From positions 2,914,001 to 2,978,000 of the forward strand of contig CBDDLM010000004.1 in assembly GCA_965230665.1 (NCBI GenBank): DNA of 64,000 nt, read 5' to 3'. This document shows positions 53,903 to 62,112 of the stretch, in pieces; the first letter of the stretch is position 1; each line of letters opens with the position of its first letter. This stretch comes from JAGNRR01 sp965230665 (lineage in GTDB: Bacteria; Bacteroidota; Bacteroidia; Chitinophagales; Chitinophagaceae). A model generated the notes under the pieces. The model did not search any database, was not told the DNA's origin, and was given only the letters and a program-made list of their open reading frames with translations. A program made the position numbers and the translations under genes.

Positions 53903-54907
53903 ATGAAAAAAATATTACTTCTACTTGTATCCTTTGTATGTACTAATGCGATAGCCCAACCTATTTTAACAGCTACCAACACAAATCCTGTAGGAGGGGA
54001 AACTTACAAATTTAAAGACAGAAACAATGAATATATTGGTAACGAAACAGCAACTGGGATAAATTATACTTGGGACTTTAGTAACTTAGATACTATCAAT
54101 ATTGATAACCGAGATGGGAATATGACCAGTACATCTGTTAGCAATATCTTCGAATTTAAGTTAAACAACAGCTTTGCAGGAATTTCGGAATATGGACTTG
54201 GAGCGTATCCTAATAGATTAGAAATTACCAACGCTAAAACATTCGTCTCGCCGACTATTAGTTTTCAGGATAATAAATTGTTAGATTACCCTTTTACTTA
54301 TGGTGATTCTTTTACGAACAATTGGACTGGAACAGGGACTTCTGGGCCGAGTTTTACTTCACACGGAAGTACAGTTGTCAGAGCAGATGGATACGGTACG
54401 CTTAAATTGCCTTCGGGCACTTATAACGATGTATTACGTGTGAAAGTTTATAATGCTAGATATGATACTTTGGACGTAAATAACTCTATTGTAGGCTATC
54501 AGATAGATACAATTTTTCGTTGGTACCTGCCCGATGTTCACTGGCCAGTTTTGGAAACAACTACTACAACGGCAATAGATATTACCCAAAGTCAGGTGAC
54601 CTATCGCAAAAACACTCGGTTCATGGAGAATATCCCAACGAGCATCAATGGCTTGCTTAAAAATGAGGAAGTCATAGTCTATCCCAATCCTACCAATAAA
54701 GAATTTGTTTTGAGCATTGAAGATGGTCATTTGAATAATTATACCTATAAGATTTTCGACATTTATGGACGAGAATTAAACTTTAGCACCAAACGAGAAG
54801 GTCACTACGTACTTTTCAAACTAGCTAATGGTCAGAAAGGTATGTATATTCTGTCTATTCTTGATAAGAATAAAATTGTAGGAACTAGGCAAATATTATT
54901 ACGATAA
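53903..54907 (+). CDS. Secreted protein with T9SS sorting domain
   Basis: The 334-residue protein has a signal peptide (ending A-I-A-Q, about residue 19). A beta-rich body follows, including G-I-N-Y-T-W-D-F-S-N-L-D and Y-P-F-T-Y-G-D-S-F-T-N-N-W-T-G-T-G, and the C-terminal sorting domain starts at V-Y-P-N-P-T-N-K. No catalytic motif is recognised. This body type, a W-D-F-S followed by Y-P-F motifs, recurs in Bacteroidota surface proteins of unknown role. Confidence 0.78.
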   Translation: MKKILLLLVSFVCTNAIAQPILTATNTNPVGGETYKFKDRNNEYIGNETATGINYTWDFSNLDTINIDNRDGNMTSTSVSNIFEFKLNNSFAGISEYGLGAYPNRLEITNAKTFVSPTISFQDNKLLDYPFTYGDSFTNNWTGTGTSGPSFTSHGSTVVRADGYGTLKLPSGTYNDVLRVKVYNARYDTLDVNNSIVGYQIDTIFRWYLPDVHWPVLETTTTTAIDITQSQVTYRKNTRFMENIPTSINGLLKNEEVIVYPNPTNKEFVLSIEDGHLNNYTYKIFDIYGRELNFSTKREGHYVLFKLANGQKGMYILSILDKNKIVGTRQILLR

Positions 54908-54941
54908 ATTTGAGTTTCGTCAAGAGTATTTTACCGCAACA

Positions 54942-55035
54942 CGTCAAAGGTCAATATGAGTAAGGAAGACAAAAAAGAAGGCTGACTGAAAAAATCGAGA
55001 TAAATAAATGCTTTGAAACACTATATTTGTTTCAA
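54942..55035 (+). repeat. Intergenic repeat family, copy B
   Basis: It begins CGTCAAAGGTCAATATGAG and ends with TTGAAAC (55013-55019), TATATTTG (55022-55029) and GTTTCAA (55029-55035). The TTGAAAC and GTTTCAA arms form a perfect 7-bp inverted repeat around the -7-like box. Confidence 0.65.
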
Positions 55036-55119
55036 GGGTTAAAGACAAAAAATCTGAAGAAGTCATAGTATAAACCTATTGTCCTTGCAACAATAATTAC
55101 GATTCGTTTCAATTCTGTT

Positions 55120-55500
55120 CTTATTGAGTTTGTAAAAAGTTGGTTTGGCATCGAGCAGTTCGGGGTACTTACATCAATAGTGCCTGTAAGTTATCAACAA
55201 ATGGAAGTAGGCGAAATGTATTTCTACATGGGAAATTAAAAGAATCAGGGGTGATTATTATATTTTCTCTTTATCAAGAAAGACAAGGAAGGTAGCAGGC
55301 TTTGAGTTGGTAAAAGAATAAAGGAAAATGCTCAACAACTCAACAAGTAATTAATAATTTACTTCTGGGATATCCAGGGAAAACTATTCGTTATTCAAAG
55401 TCTATTGCAATCCCAGAAGCAGGACTGAAAATTTTCTTTTGTGAAGTATAAAATTGGTAGTGTACAAGAAGGAGATGCAAAAATGGAATCTTTGATGTAA
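55120..55500 (+). pseudogene. IS1-like transposase C-terminal remnant
   Basis: Across several stops the translation reads Q-Q-M-E-V-G-E-M-Y-F-Y-M-G-N, then G-K-R-I-K-E-N-A-Q-Q-L-N-K, then I-Q-S-L and K-Y-K-I-G-S-V-Q. The first matches the V-D-E-L-Y-x-Y catalytic segment of IS1-family InsB-type proteins and the others match later conserved blocks. It is decayed. The gap 54908-55535 has no other gene. Confidence 0.6.
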
Positions 55501-55535
55501 ATTCGATTTTTCTTTCAATAAATAAACCCCTATTT

Positions 55536-57644
55536 ATGAGATATGTTTTAGCATCTGTTATTATTTATTTGCTTCCTCTAAATCTTTCGGCGCAATGCTG
55601 GAGTGAAATCAGTGGTGGCGGTACCCATTCTTTGGCTTTGAAAGCGGATAGTAGTATCTGGGCTTGTGGAGAGAACAATCGAGGGCAGATAGGAGATAGT
55701 ACAAATAATCAAAGAAATAATTATACGCGCATAGGTACAAGACGAGATTGGGTATCTATTAGCGCTGGTAGTACACATAATATAGCCCTTCGGGTGGATG
55801 GCACAATATGGACTTGGGGACATAATTTTAATGGAGGCCTAGGTAATGGGACTAACCTTGATATGAATTACCCAATACAGATTGGGTTTGATACGAATTG
55901 GGTGCAAGTGTCAGCAGGCAATGGATTTACCATGGCGTTAAAATCTGATGGTACATTGTGGTCTTGGGGAAGTAATAATCATGGTGAATTGGGGAATGGT
56001 AGTCTATTGAGTACCAATACTCCAGCACAAATTGGGACGGATACGGATTGGGCAAAGATACACGCAGGGGATGGACATGTACTCGCTATAAAAAATAATG
56101 GTAGCCTTTGGGCATGGGGTTGGAATATTTATGGTGCTATAGGTGATAGTACTAATATTACAAGAACTACTCCAACTCAAATTGGGAATGACCTTGATTG
56201 GAAAGAAATTGCTGCCGGATTTCAGTATTCCATGGCGTTAAAAAATGATAGTACACTTTGGACTTGGGGTAAAGCGGGTCAAATAGGAAACGGCGGTACT
56301 CAATTAGCCATAACCCCATCTAAAATAACTGCGGATTCTAATTGGGTTTATATATCTGCGGGTAACGCACATGCTTTTGCTATAAATGCGTTAGGAGAAT
56401 TATGGGGTTGGGGTAGAACGTACTCAGGGCAACTAGGTAATTTTATCTCAACCGGAACATTTCATAATCCAGTTAAAATAGGTACTGATACAAACTGGCT
56501 TAGTGTAGCTGCCTCTAAAGGAAGTCATACTATAGCATTGAAGAACATGGGTGATATGTGGGCTTGGGGGAGTAATGCTTATGGTCAGCATGGGTTGGGA
56601 ACAGCTTTGACACAAACCGCCACCCATATGCTTGTCAATTGTCCATTGATTTTAAGCGCCCCTATTATTGCTCAGGTTAGCTCAACAGTTTGTGCAAATG
56701 CATCAATACAGACAGCTAAACTGATGAACCCGCAAGGGACTATTGCAATTTCGCTAAATTCAACTCCCATTACAACGTATAATCCAGCAGATAGTACATT
56801 CACCTATTCGGTTCTTGCTCCTGGTACGCACACAATTTCTGTTCAATATTCCAATACGAATGGTAATAGTTCAAATTCTGTTTCGTTTGTAACTTATGGT
56901 ATACCGATGGTTACTATATCCACGATTCCGTCAAATACTTCTTCTCTCTGTTTTGGGGATTCCATTGCACTTATTGCAAACGGAGGAAATTCGATTAGCT
57001 GGAATAACAATGTTTCAAATAATACTCTTTTTGCTCCATCAAATACCACGACTTATACCGTTATCGTTACGGATTCTAATTCCTGTTCAAATACAGATTC
57101 GATTACAGTAACAGTGCTTCCGATCGTAAGTCCAACTTTAAATATAACCTCATCTGTTATAGGAGGCAGTACAAATGACCCCGTTACTTTAACAGCCACA
57201 ACAAATTTATCTTCATCTTATAGCATCGATTGGTACCGAAACAATATATTTCAAACAACAAGCTCCGCAAATAGTTGGAATACGAATATCGTTGCAGGGA
57301 ATAATAATATATATGCAGTTATCCACGGTACGGGGTGTATCTCACCTGATAGTGCCATTAGCAATACCATTACAATAAGCAACGTAACAAGCCTTAAATC
57401 GACATCGAAGTCGATCATTTCAGTTACTCCTAATCCCTTTAATGATAGACTGTACTTACAGAATATTACTCTTCCTACCCAAGTGACCATTATCGATGCA
57501 CTAGGAAAAGTTAAATCTGTTCGCAGGTTTGAAGGTCAAAATAGAGTAGAATATATTTCTACAGATGATTTGCCCAAGGGGCTCTATTTCATAATTGCCA
57601 AAGACGAAAATTCAAGCTTTAGTTATAAAATTTTAAAGCAATAA
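55536..57644 (+). CDS. Secreted RCC1-type seven-bladed propeller with T9SS sorting domain
   Basis: The 702-residue protein has a signal peptide (ending S-A-Q-C, about residue 20). Seven RCC1 repeats follow, each with a W-x-x-I/V-S-A-G, a H-x-x-A-L/I and a W-x-W-G-x-N segment (first W-S-E-I-S-G-G-G-T-H-S-L, last S-K-G-S-H-T-I-A-L). Residues about 370-625 form Ig-like or immunoglobulin-fold domains. The T9SS sorting domain begins V-T-P-N-P-F-N-D. It is likely a cell-surface adhesin or scaffold with an unknown target. Confidence 0.87.
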   Translation: MRYVLASVIIYLLPLNLSAQCWSEISGGGTHSLALKADSSIWACGENNRGQIGDSTNNQRNNYTRIGTRRDWVSISAGSTHNIALRVDGTIWTWGHNFNGGLGNGTNLDMNYPIQIGFDTNWVQVSAGNGFTMALKSDGTLWSWGSNNHGELGNGSLLSTNTPAQIGTDTDWAKIHAGDGHVLAIKNNGSLWAWGWNIYGAIGDSTNITRTTPTQIGNDLDWKEIAAGFQYSMALKNDSTLWTWGKAGQIGNGGTQLAITPSKITADSNWVYISAGNAHAFAINALGELWGWGRTYSGQLGNFISTGTFHNPVKIGTDTNWLSVAASKGSHTIALKNMGDMWAWGSNAYGQHGLGTALTQTATHMLVNCPLILSAPIIAQVSSTVCANASIQTAKLMNPQGTIAISLNSTPITTYNPADSTFTYSVLAPGTHTISVQYSNTNGNSSNSVSFVTYGIPMVTISTIPSNTSSLCFGDSIALIANGGNSISWNNNVSNNTLFAPSNTTTYTVIVTDSNSCSNTDSITVTVLPIVSPTLNITSSVIGGSTNDPVTLTATTNLSSSYSIDWYRNNIFQTTSSANSWNTNIVAGNNNIYAVIHGTGCISPDSAISNTITISNVTSLKSTSKSIISVTPNPFNDRLYLQNITLPTQVTIIDALGKVKSVRRFEGQNRVEYISTDDLPKGLYFIIAKDENSSFSYKILKQ

Positions 57645-57902
57645 GTTGATGTTAAGAATTTAGCGGGTATGCCAAAGTAACTGTCGTACAAATGCATTGA
57701 TATTTTTTTGCATCTAGTTGAGTTTCGGTTATAAGAACCTCATTTTGCCATAAGGCAATGTTTGGGATCATAACTTTTGGGGTTGGGTCTATTGTAATGC
57801 TCAAATTGAAATAGAATCTTTCGAACACCATAGAAGGGGCTCATAGAGTCTAATCTTTTCATTAACCTGTTTTGTAAAATATAACTAACGTATGGCTACA
57901 AA

Positions 57903-58535
57903 TTAATTCTTTCTTCGCGTACTTTTTCTTCTCGTGCCTGACCAGTCGTTATACCAATGTGATTTACCATCATATTTCCATTTACCGTTGAATGAAGATC
58001 CACTATTCGAAAAAGTAAATATTAATTGTCCTGACTTATTATTACGCTGTGTCCAAGTGCCTCTTAAAACGTTACCTTTTATAGAACCTGATATCCGGGC
58101 CTTACCATCGTAGTAAGTACCCGTTACAGTACTACCAGACTGTCTGAGTTTAACGATTCCCCATTTGGTACTATATACTCCAGTGACTGAAATGGGCGGT
58201 ACTTCACAGGATCTTAGTTTATATATACCATCAGGAGCATCTCCAAAGTATCGACTAAATCTTCTTTTTCTCGCATTGGCTTCTGCCCATGTCAACCTCC
58301 TGCCTACAATTCCCATAGTTCCATACTTGACGTTTGCTCGAATACGTGGATTAGACATGGCAGCAACCGTATAGGTCACCCAACATGGGTTCATACCTCG
58401 TTTAAGTTTCCCTCCAACCCCTGATGCATAAACACCCCAAATACGTGCTTTTTTGTCGTATTGTTGCCCCTTGACGAACGTGGCGGTAACTATAAGAATG
58501 ATTAATAACAGAGCGGATCTTAATATAGTTTTCAT
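57903..58535 (-). CDS. Secreted protein of unknown function with a small beta-barrel-like domain
   Basis: The 210-residue protein has a signal peptide (ending V-K-G-Q, about residue 23) and a basic middle. Its C-terminal domain (about 120-205) has repeated strands: G-V-Y-S-T-K-W-G, L-R-Q-S-G-S-T-V-T-G-T-Y, I-S-G-S-I-K-G-N, L-R-G-T-W-T and F-N-G-K-W. The pattern resembles a lipocalin-like small barrel but matches no family I can name. Confidence 0.6.
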   Translation of the reverse strand: MKTILRSALLLIILIVTATFVKGQQYDKKARIWGVYASGVGGKLKRGMNPCWVTYTVAAMSNPRIRANVKYGTMGIVGRRLTWAEANARKRRFSRYFGDAPDGIYKLRSCEVPPISVTGVYSTKWGIVKLRQSGSTVTGTYYDGKARISGSIKGNVLRGTWTQRNNKSGQLIFTFSNSGSSFNGKWKYDGKSHWYNDWSGTRRKSTRRKN

Positions 58536-58643
58536 AAAAAAATTGGTTTCGAACTAAACAGTTTCTAACTACTAAAATAAAAGAATCTTACTCTTTTTAC
58601 AATAATTGGGGTAAAATATACTTTAGCTCAACGAACTTATTAG

Positions 58644-58740
58644 CGTCAAAATTTCAATATGAGTAATGATATTAAAAATAGGAGGGTAGAAGGAAAAGAA
58701 GAGAAATAAAGGCTTTGAAACTCAAGGTTTGTCTCAATAA
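58644..58740 (+). repeat. Intergenic repeat family, copy C
   Basis: It begins CGTCAAAATTTCAATATGAG and ends TTGAAAC (58715-58721) and GTCTCAA (58731-58737). The -7-like box is degraded here (AAGGTTTG). Confidence 0.6.
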
Positions 58741-58814
58741 TTGAAAATGAAAGTTCGTTCTAAGGTCGTGAGCTAGACCAGTGGTTCTTTCGATAAATAG
58801 TTTAAAAACTAATT

Positions 58815-59987
58815 TTAATTCTCATTTCCATGGATTTCTTTAAACTCTTGCTCGCCTACGTACATATGACCAAATTTATTATGTTGCCTTTCTATGTTTT
58901 GTCTTAGCCTTAAAAAGGCCTTAGTGTCAAATGTGATTTCTTCAGAGATAGGAAAATCTAAGCATGCTGAGTAACTATCTCCTGGACCTTGAATTATTAT
59001 TCTGAGAACTTGAATATTTTTAATATCATAATAAAAAAAATAGACAGCGGCAGTATCCCTCTTGCCGTATTCTATAAGGTGTGGGCACTTATTGGATAAC
59101 ACAGTCACGTTTGGTAACAAACCTAAAGCTGTTTCAAAACTAGGAGAAGAGACAAATTTGAGTAAATCCTTAATGTGAGATAGTTCCCATGATATTTTAC
59201 CGATTTTTCTTTTCTTTTTATGAATTTTCTTTACATAGTTCACCAAAAGATGTTCTGTAAGAATTAATTGGTCGCCATTATTGTATTTGAAATGTAAAAT
59301 ATTTGTTCCTCGTTTTATGTCTTCCCAAGATTTAATAAAGACATCGCGTTGCGACCCAAGAGATATTGAAGCTACTACGGAGACAGAGATCCAAATTACT
59401 GCACTGAGAACAACAATAGTAAAGTACGGGTCTTCATTGCCCAAGAGCATTGCGATAAAACCAAGAAGTAGGAAGCCAATTGAACCAATAGCTAAAAAAA
59501 CTTTTGATGATTTGTTCGACTTATTTATCTCATCGCAAAAAAAATCTGGTAGATCTTTGTTATAAAATTCGTTCTTGTAATACTTCTTAATGATATTTTT
59601 ATCCTTAATCGTTTTAAAAGGTATGTGCTCGCAATTTTTGTTCAGAAAATTACGCAAATCTGGTAAATCGTATGGCTGAATATGAAAGGTTATGGTTCGG
59701 TCTACTGCATTACGAAATACAATGTTGAAGAGAGCTCGCTCTTTATCGGTAATAAATTCGAAATGACTTATCTCATCAAAAGGAATTACTTTTTTGGTAC
59801 TTCTAAAGATTCCACTCATTTTCAATAAAAAACCCTTTGGGTATCCTATAAAATGCGTTTTCTTCCCTTCTATGATCACATGGTCAAATTCTTTAACACC
59901 GTCATTATATTCTATGGCTAAGAAAACATTACTATCGTCAAAGAAAGGCTTTTTGCCAAGTGTTTTTTGTATATCTTTTTTCTTCAA
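58815..59987 (-). CDS. Membrane protein of unknown function
   Basis: The 390-residue protein is mainly soluble, with two adjacent membrane helices around residues 165-212 (A-I-G-S-I-G-F-L-L-L-G-F and I-V-V-L-S-A-V-I-W-I-S-V). It has no signal peptide. The N-terminal part, including F-D-E-I-S-H-F-E-F and I-T-F-H-I-Q-P-Y, has a PH-like beta rhythm. No family is recognised. Confidence 0.6.
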   Translation of the reverse strand: MKKKDIQKTLGKKPFFDDSNVFLAIEYNDGVKEFDHVIIEGKKTHFIGYPKGFLLKMSGIFRSTKKVIPFDEISHFEFITDKERALFNIVFRNAVDRTITFHIQPYDLPDLRNFLNKNCEHIPFKTIKDKNIIKKYYKNEFYNKDLPDFFCDEINKSNKSSKVFLAIGSIGFLLLGFIAMLLGNEDPYFTIVVLSAVIWISVSVVASISLGSQRDVFIKSWEDIKRGTNILHFKYNNGDQLILTEHLLVNYVKKIHKKKRKIGKISWELSHIKDLLKFVSSPSFETALGLLPNVTVLSNKCPHLIEYGKRDTAAVYFFYYDIKNIQVLRIIIQGPGDSYSACLDFPISEEITFDTKAFLRLRQNIERQHNKFGHMYVGEQEFKEIHGNEN

Positions 59988-60378
59988 AATATAATGCCCA
60001 ATTTAATTAAGAGTTATCAGAAAGTACAACCTTTTTTATCTCTAGTGAATAAATTGTTCTAATGACTGTATAACTGGCTCTTTATTTCGAAATACAAATA
60101 AATAAACTATTCCAGTTTCAAGTAACTACACTTTTGTAGTATCAAGATATTTGCTTTTTCTTACGAATTTTCTTGAGCATAATTTTTAGAAAAAATACAG
60201 CCCTAGGTATATCATTAGTGAGAAGGTTATACTGGTATCTCGTTTCGATGTGATAGCTGCATTACAATCTTACTGTTTGTAGAGTACAAGGTCACACTAA
60301 AGTGTAATATGATTAGACTTTGCAACCTATTACCTTTGTGCTATATCACGTGTTGATATTTATTTAAACCAAACAAAC
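59988..60378. other. Intergenic region with hairpin and promoter
   Basis: This 391-base AT-rich gap holds the ACTAC-ACTTTT-GTAGT hairpin (60125-60140) and the TACCTTTG box (60331-60338) before the next gene, 40 bases from the ATG. No gene is supported. Confidence 0.4.
60331..60338 (+). promoter_or_regulatory. -7 promoter box of the oxygenase cluster
   Basis: TACCTTTG matches TAnnTTTG 40 bases before the ATG at 60379. It is the only such box close to the cluster, so it probably drives all three genes. Confidence 0.5.
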
Positions 60379-60732
60379 ATGAAAGATTTATACATGAATT
60401 GGATCTCTGAAGTATGGTCCAATGGTGGTAACACCGAGCTAGCCGAGACAATCATTGCTGACCACTTTGTTGATCATGATCCCCACAAAGAATTCGGACC
60501 TGATAAACGAGGCCACATCAAAATGGCCGAGGATTGGAATGCAAAGTTCGCCAATATAGAACTAAGCGTTAAAGATGTTATTGTTTCTGAGGATAAAGTC
60601 GTTGGACGGTATACAGGTGAGCTAACTACGAAATCTGGTGAGAAGATTTCTTTTTCAGAAATTGATATTGTAAGAATTGAGAACAATCAAATCGTAGAAT
60701 GGTGGCATAATGAAGATCTTCCTGCCTTATAA
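60379..60732 (+). CDS. SnoaL-like ester-cyclase family protein
   Basis: The 117-residue protein has the SnoaL/NTF2 fold pattern: an N-terminal helix pair with D-H-F-V-D-H-D-P-H, a strand-rich second half with V-V-G-R-Y-T-G-E-L and F-S-E-I-D-I-V-R-I, and a final W-W-H-N-E-D. The family includes polyketide cyclases and many small hydratases or isomerases, so the reaction is unknown. It is the first gene of a three-gene rightward cluster with 21 bases to the next. Confidence 0.75.
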   Translation: MKDLYMNWISEVWSNGGNTELAETIIADHFVDHDPHKEFGPDKRGHIKMAEDWNAKFANIELSVKDVIVSEDKVVGRYTGELTTKSGEKISFSEIDIVRIENNQIVEWWHNEDLPAL

Positions 60733-60753
60733 GAAATTCTTAGATGCTTAACT

Positions 60754-61584
60754 ATGGTTGATTATGGAAGGATCATTAAGGACTTTGAAACCAAGGGGTA
60801 CTCCAATATTCCTATTTCCAAAGAATATCAAGAACGAATCACCAGTTTTCACAGAATTTCCAAACGGTTTTTTTCTTCTGGGCAAGCACCTACAGATGTT
60901 CTTTCGTCTAATTTTATTTCTGGGTACAGGGATATTGGCACTGAATATTCACAACATCCAAGTAGGATGGATTTAATGAAAGCGATTTCATTACCAGTTA
61001 AATCTCTCAAAAAAGTTGCCAAGGGTTTAAGTAATGAATTTGAGTCGTCCTTTAATGCTACAGGTTCCCTTTTTTTTGAACTAGCAGAAGAGCTAACGAG
61101 TGCATTAAACAAAAAATATGGAGATGCATTGAACGCTATAAGTTGCTCGACAAGTACGTCTTTCTTTCAGGTAAGTTTCTATGAACCACACCTGCATGAG
61201 AGAGATACATTACAGGATACTCATGAAGACGGCAACCTTTTTACATTGGTATGGGGGAGTGCCCCCTCCTTGGAGATAGTAAAAAATGACTATACGGTAC
61301 CAATTGACTTTCAAAAAAATGAGATCTATCTAATGCCAGGTAGGATACTATCCTTACTAACTGGGAATAAGATTCAAGCTTGCGATCATGTGGTTAAGTG
61401 TCATAATCATCAGTTATATAGGGTGTCCTTTATGTGTTTTGTCAACCCAAGCATTCATAAATCAATAAAACCTTGGATACACAATGATTATAATTCTGAA
61501 AAAAATATAAACGAAGAAATTCAATTTCATAGTACAAAATTCGGATTGCCTCCAATAAAGAGCTCTAATGAACAGTATATATAA
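60754..61584 (+). CDS. 2-oxoglutarate/Fe(II) oxygenase (IPNS-like)
   Basis: The 276-residue cytosolic protein has the complete iron ligands of the family: H157-x-D159 in D-T-H-E-D-G and H212 in A-C-D-H-V-V, with R223-x-S225 as the cosubstrate-binding pair near L-Y-R-V-S-F. The jelly-roll spacing is normal. The reaction could be hydroxylation, desaturation or cyclisation. Its last 17 bases overlap the next gene, indicating translational coupling to the AdoMet decarboxylase. The substrate is unknown. Confidence 0.83.
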   Translation: MVDYGRIIKDFETKGYSNIPISKEYQERITSFHRISKRFFSSGQAPTDVLSSNFISGYRDIGTEYSQHPSRMDLMKAISLPVKSLKKVAKGLSNEFESSFNATGSLFFELAEELTSALNKKYGDALNAISCSTSTSFFQVSFYEPHLHERDTLQDTHEDGNLFTLVWGSAPSLEIVKNDYTVPIDFQKNEIYLMPGRILSLLTGNKIQACDHVVKCHNHQLYRVSFMCFVNPSIHKSIKPWIHNDYNSEKNINEEIQFHSTKFGLPPIKSSNEQYI

Positions 61585-61954
61585 CTACTTAATTGATGTC
61601 TCATTTAAACCTAATGAATTCGTTGAAGATCCTTTAATTCTACAAAACTATCTGATTCATATCGTAGATGAATTAGGGTTTAATGTAATTGGAAAGCTCT
61701 CTCATAAGTTTGAACCTATGGGTGTTACTTCCTTGGTTATGCTGAGTGAATCGCATATAAGCATACACACTTGGCCAGAATATGGTTTTGGTTCAATTGA
61801 TATATTAACTTGCTCTGGAAGATTGAATAAGAAGAAAGTTATTGAATTGATCACGGATCTTAGGTTAGGAATTAACGTTGAACAATGCGCAGAGATTAAA
61901 CGAGAGCTTTCTTATAAGATTGCAATGATGGGGAACGTTACGAATCAAAAATAA
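61568..61954 (+). CDS. speD: S-adenosylmethionine decarboxylase proenzyme, SpeH/SpeD type
   Basis: The 128-residue protein is a pyruvoyl-dependent AdoMet decarboxylase precursor. The cleavage site is E61/S62 in S-E-S-H-I-S-I-H-T-W-P-E, with H67 and C82 (in T-C) in the positions of the processing His and catalytic Cys of characterised family members. All three are present, so it should self-process and make decarboxylated AdoMet. A spermidine synthase is not in the window. Being coupled to an oxygenase, it may supply a dedicated pathway; ordinary spermidine synthesis is the alternative. Confidence 0.88.
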   Translation: MNSIYNYLIDVSFKPNEFVEDPLILQNYLIHIVDELGFNVIGKLSHKFEPMGVTSLVMLSESHISIHTWPEYGFGSIDILTCSGRLNKKKVIELITDLRLGINVEQCAEIKRELSYKIAMMGNVTNQK

Positions 61955-62112
61955 TTTAAGGAATGATTTAGTGTTTGCACAAAGTGATCTTTTCTTGCGC
62001 TAGATCAATCATACAGTATCAATATGAAGAGCCGAACGAAAAAAAATATTCGTATTTAAGTTAGGGCAGGTCAGTGCACCCACAATCCACAATCTATAAA
62101 ATATTATTTATC

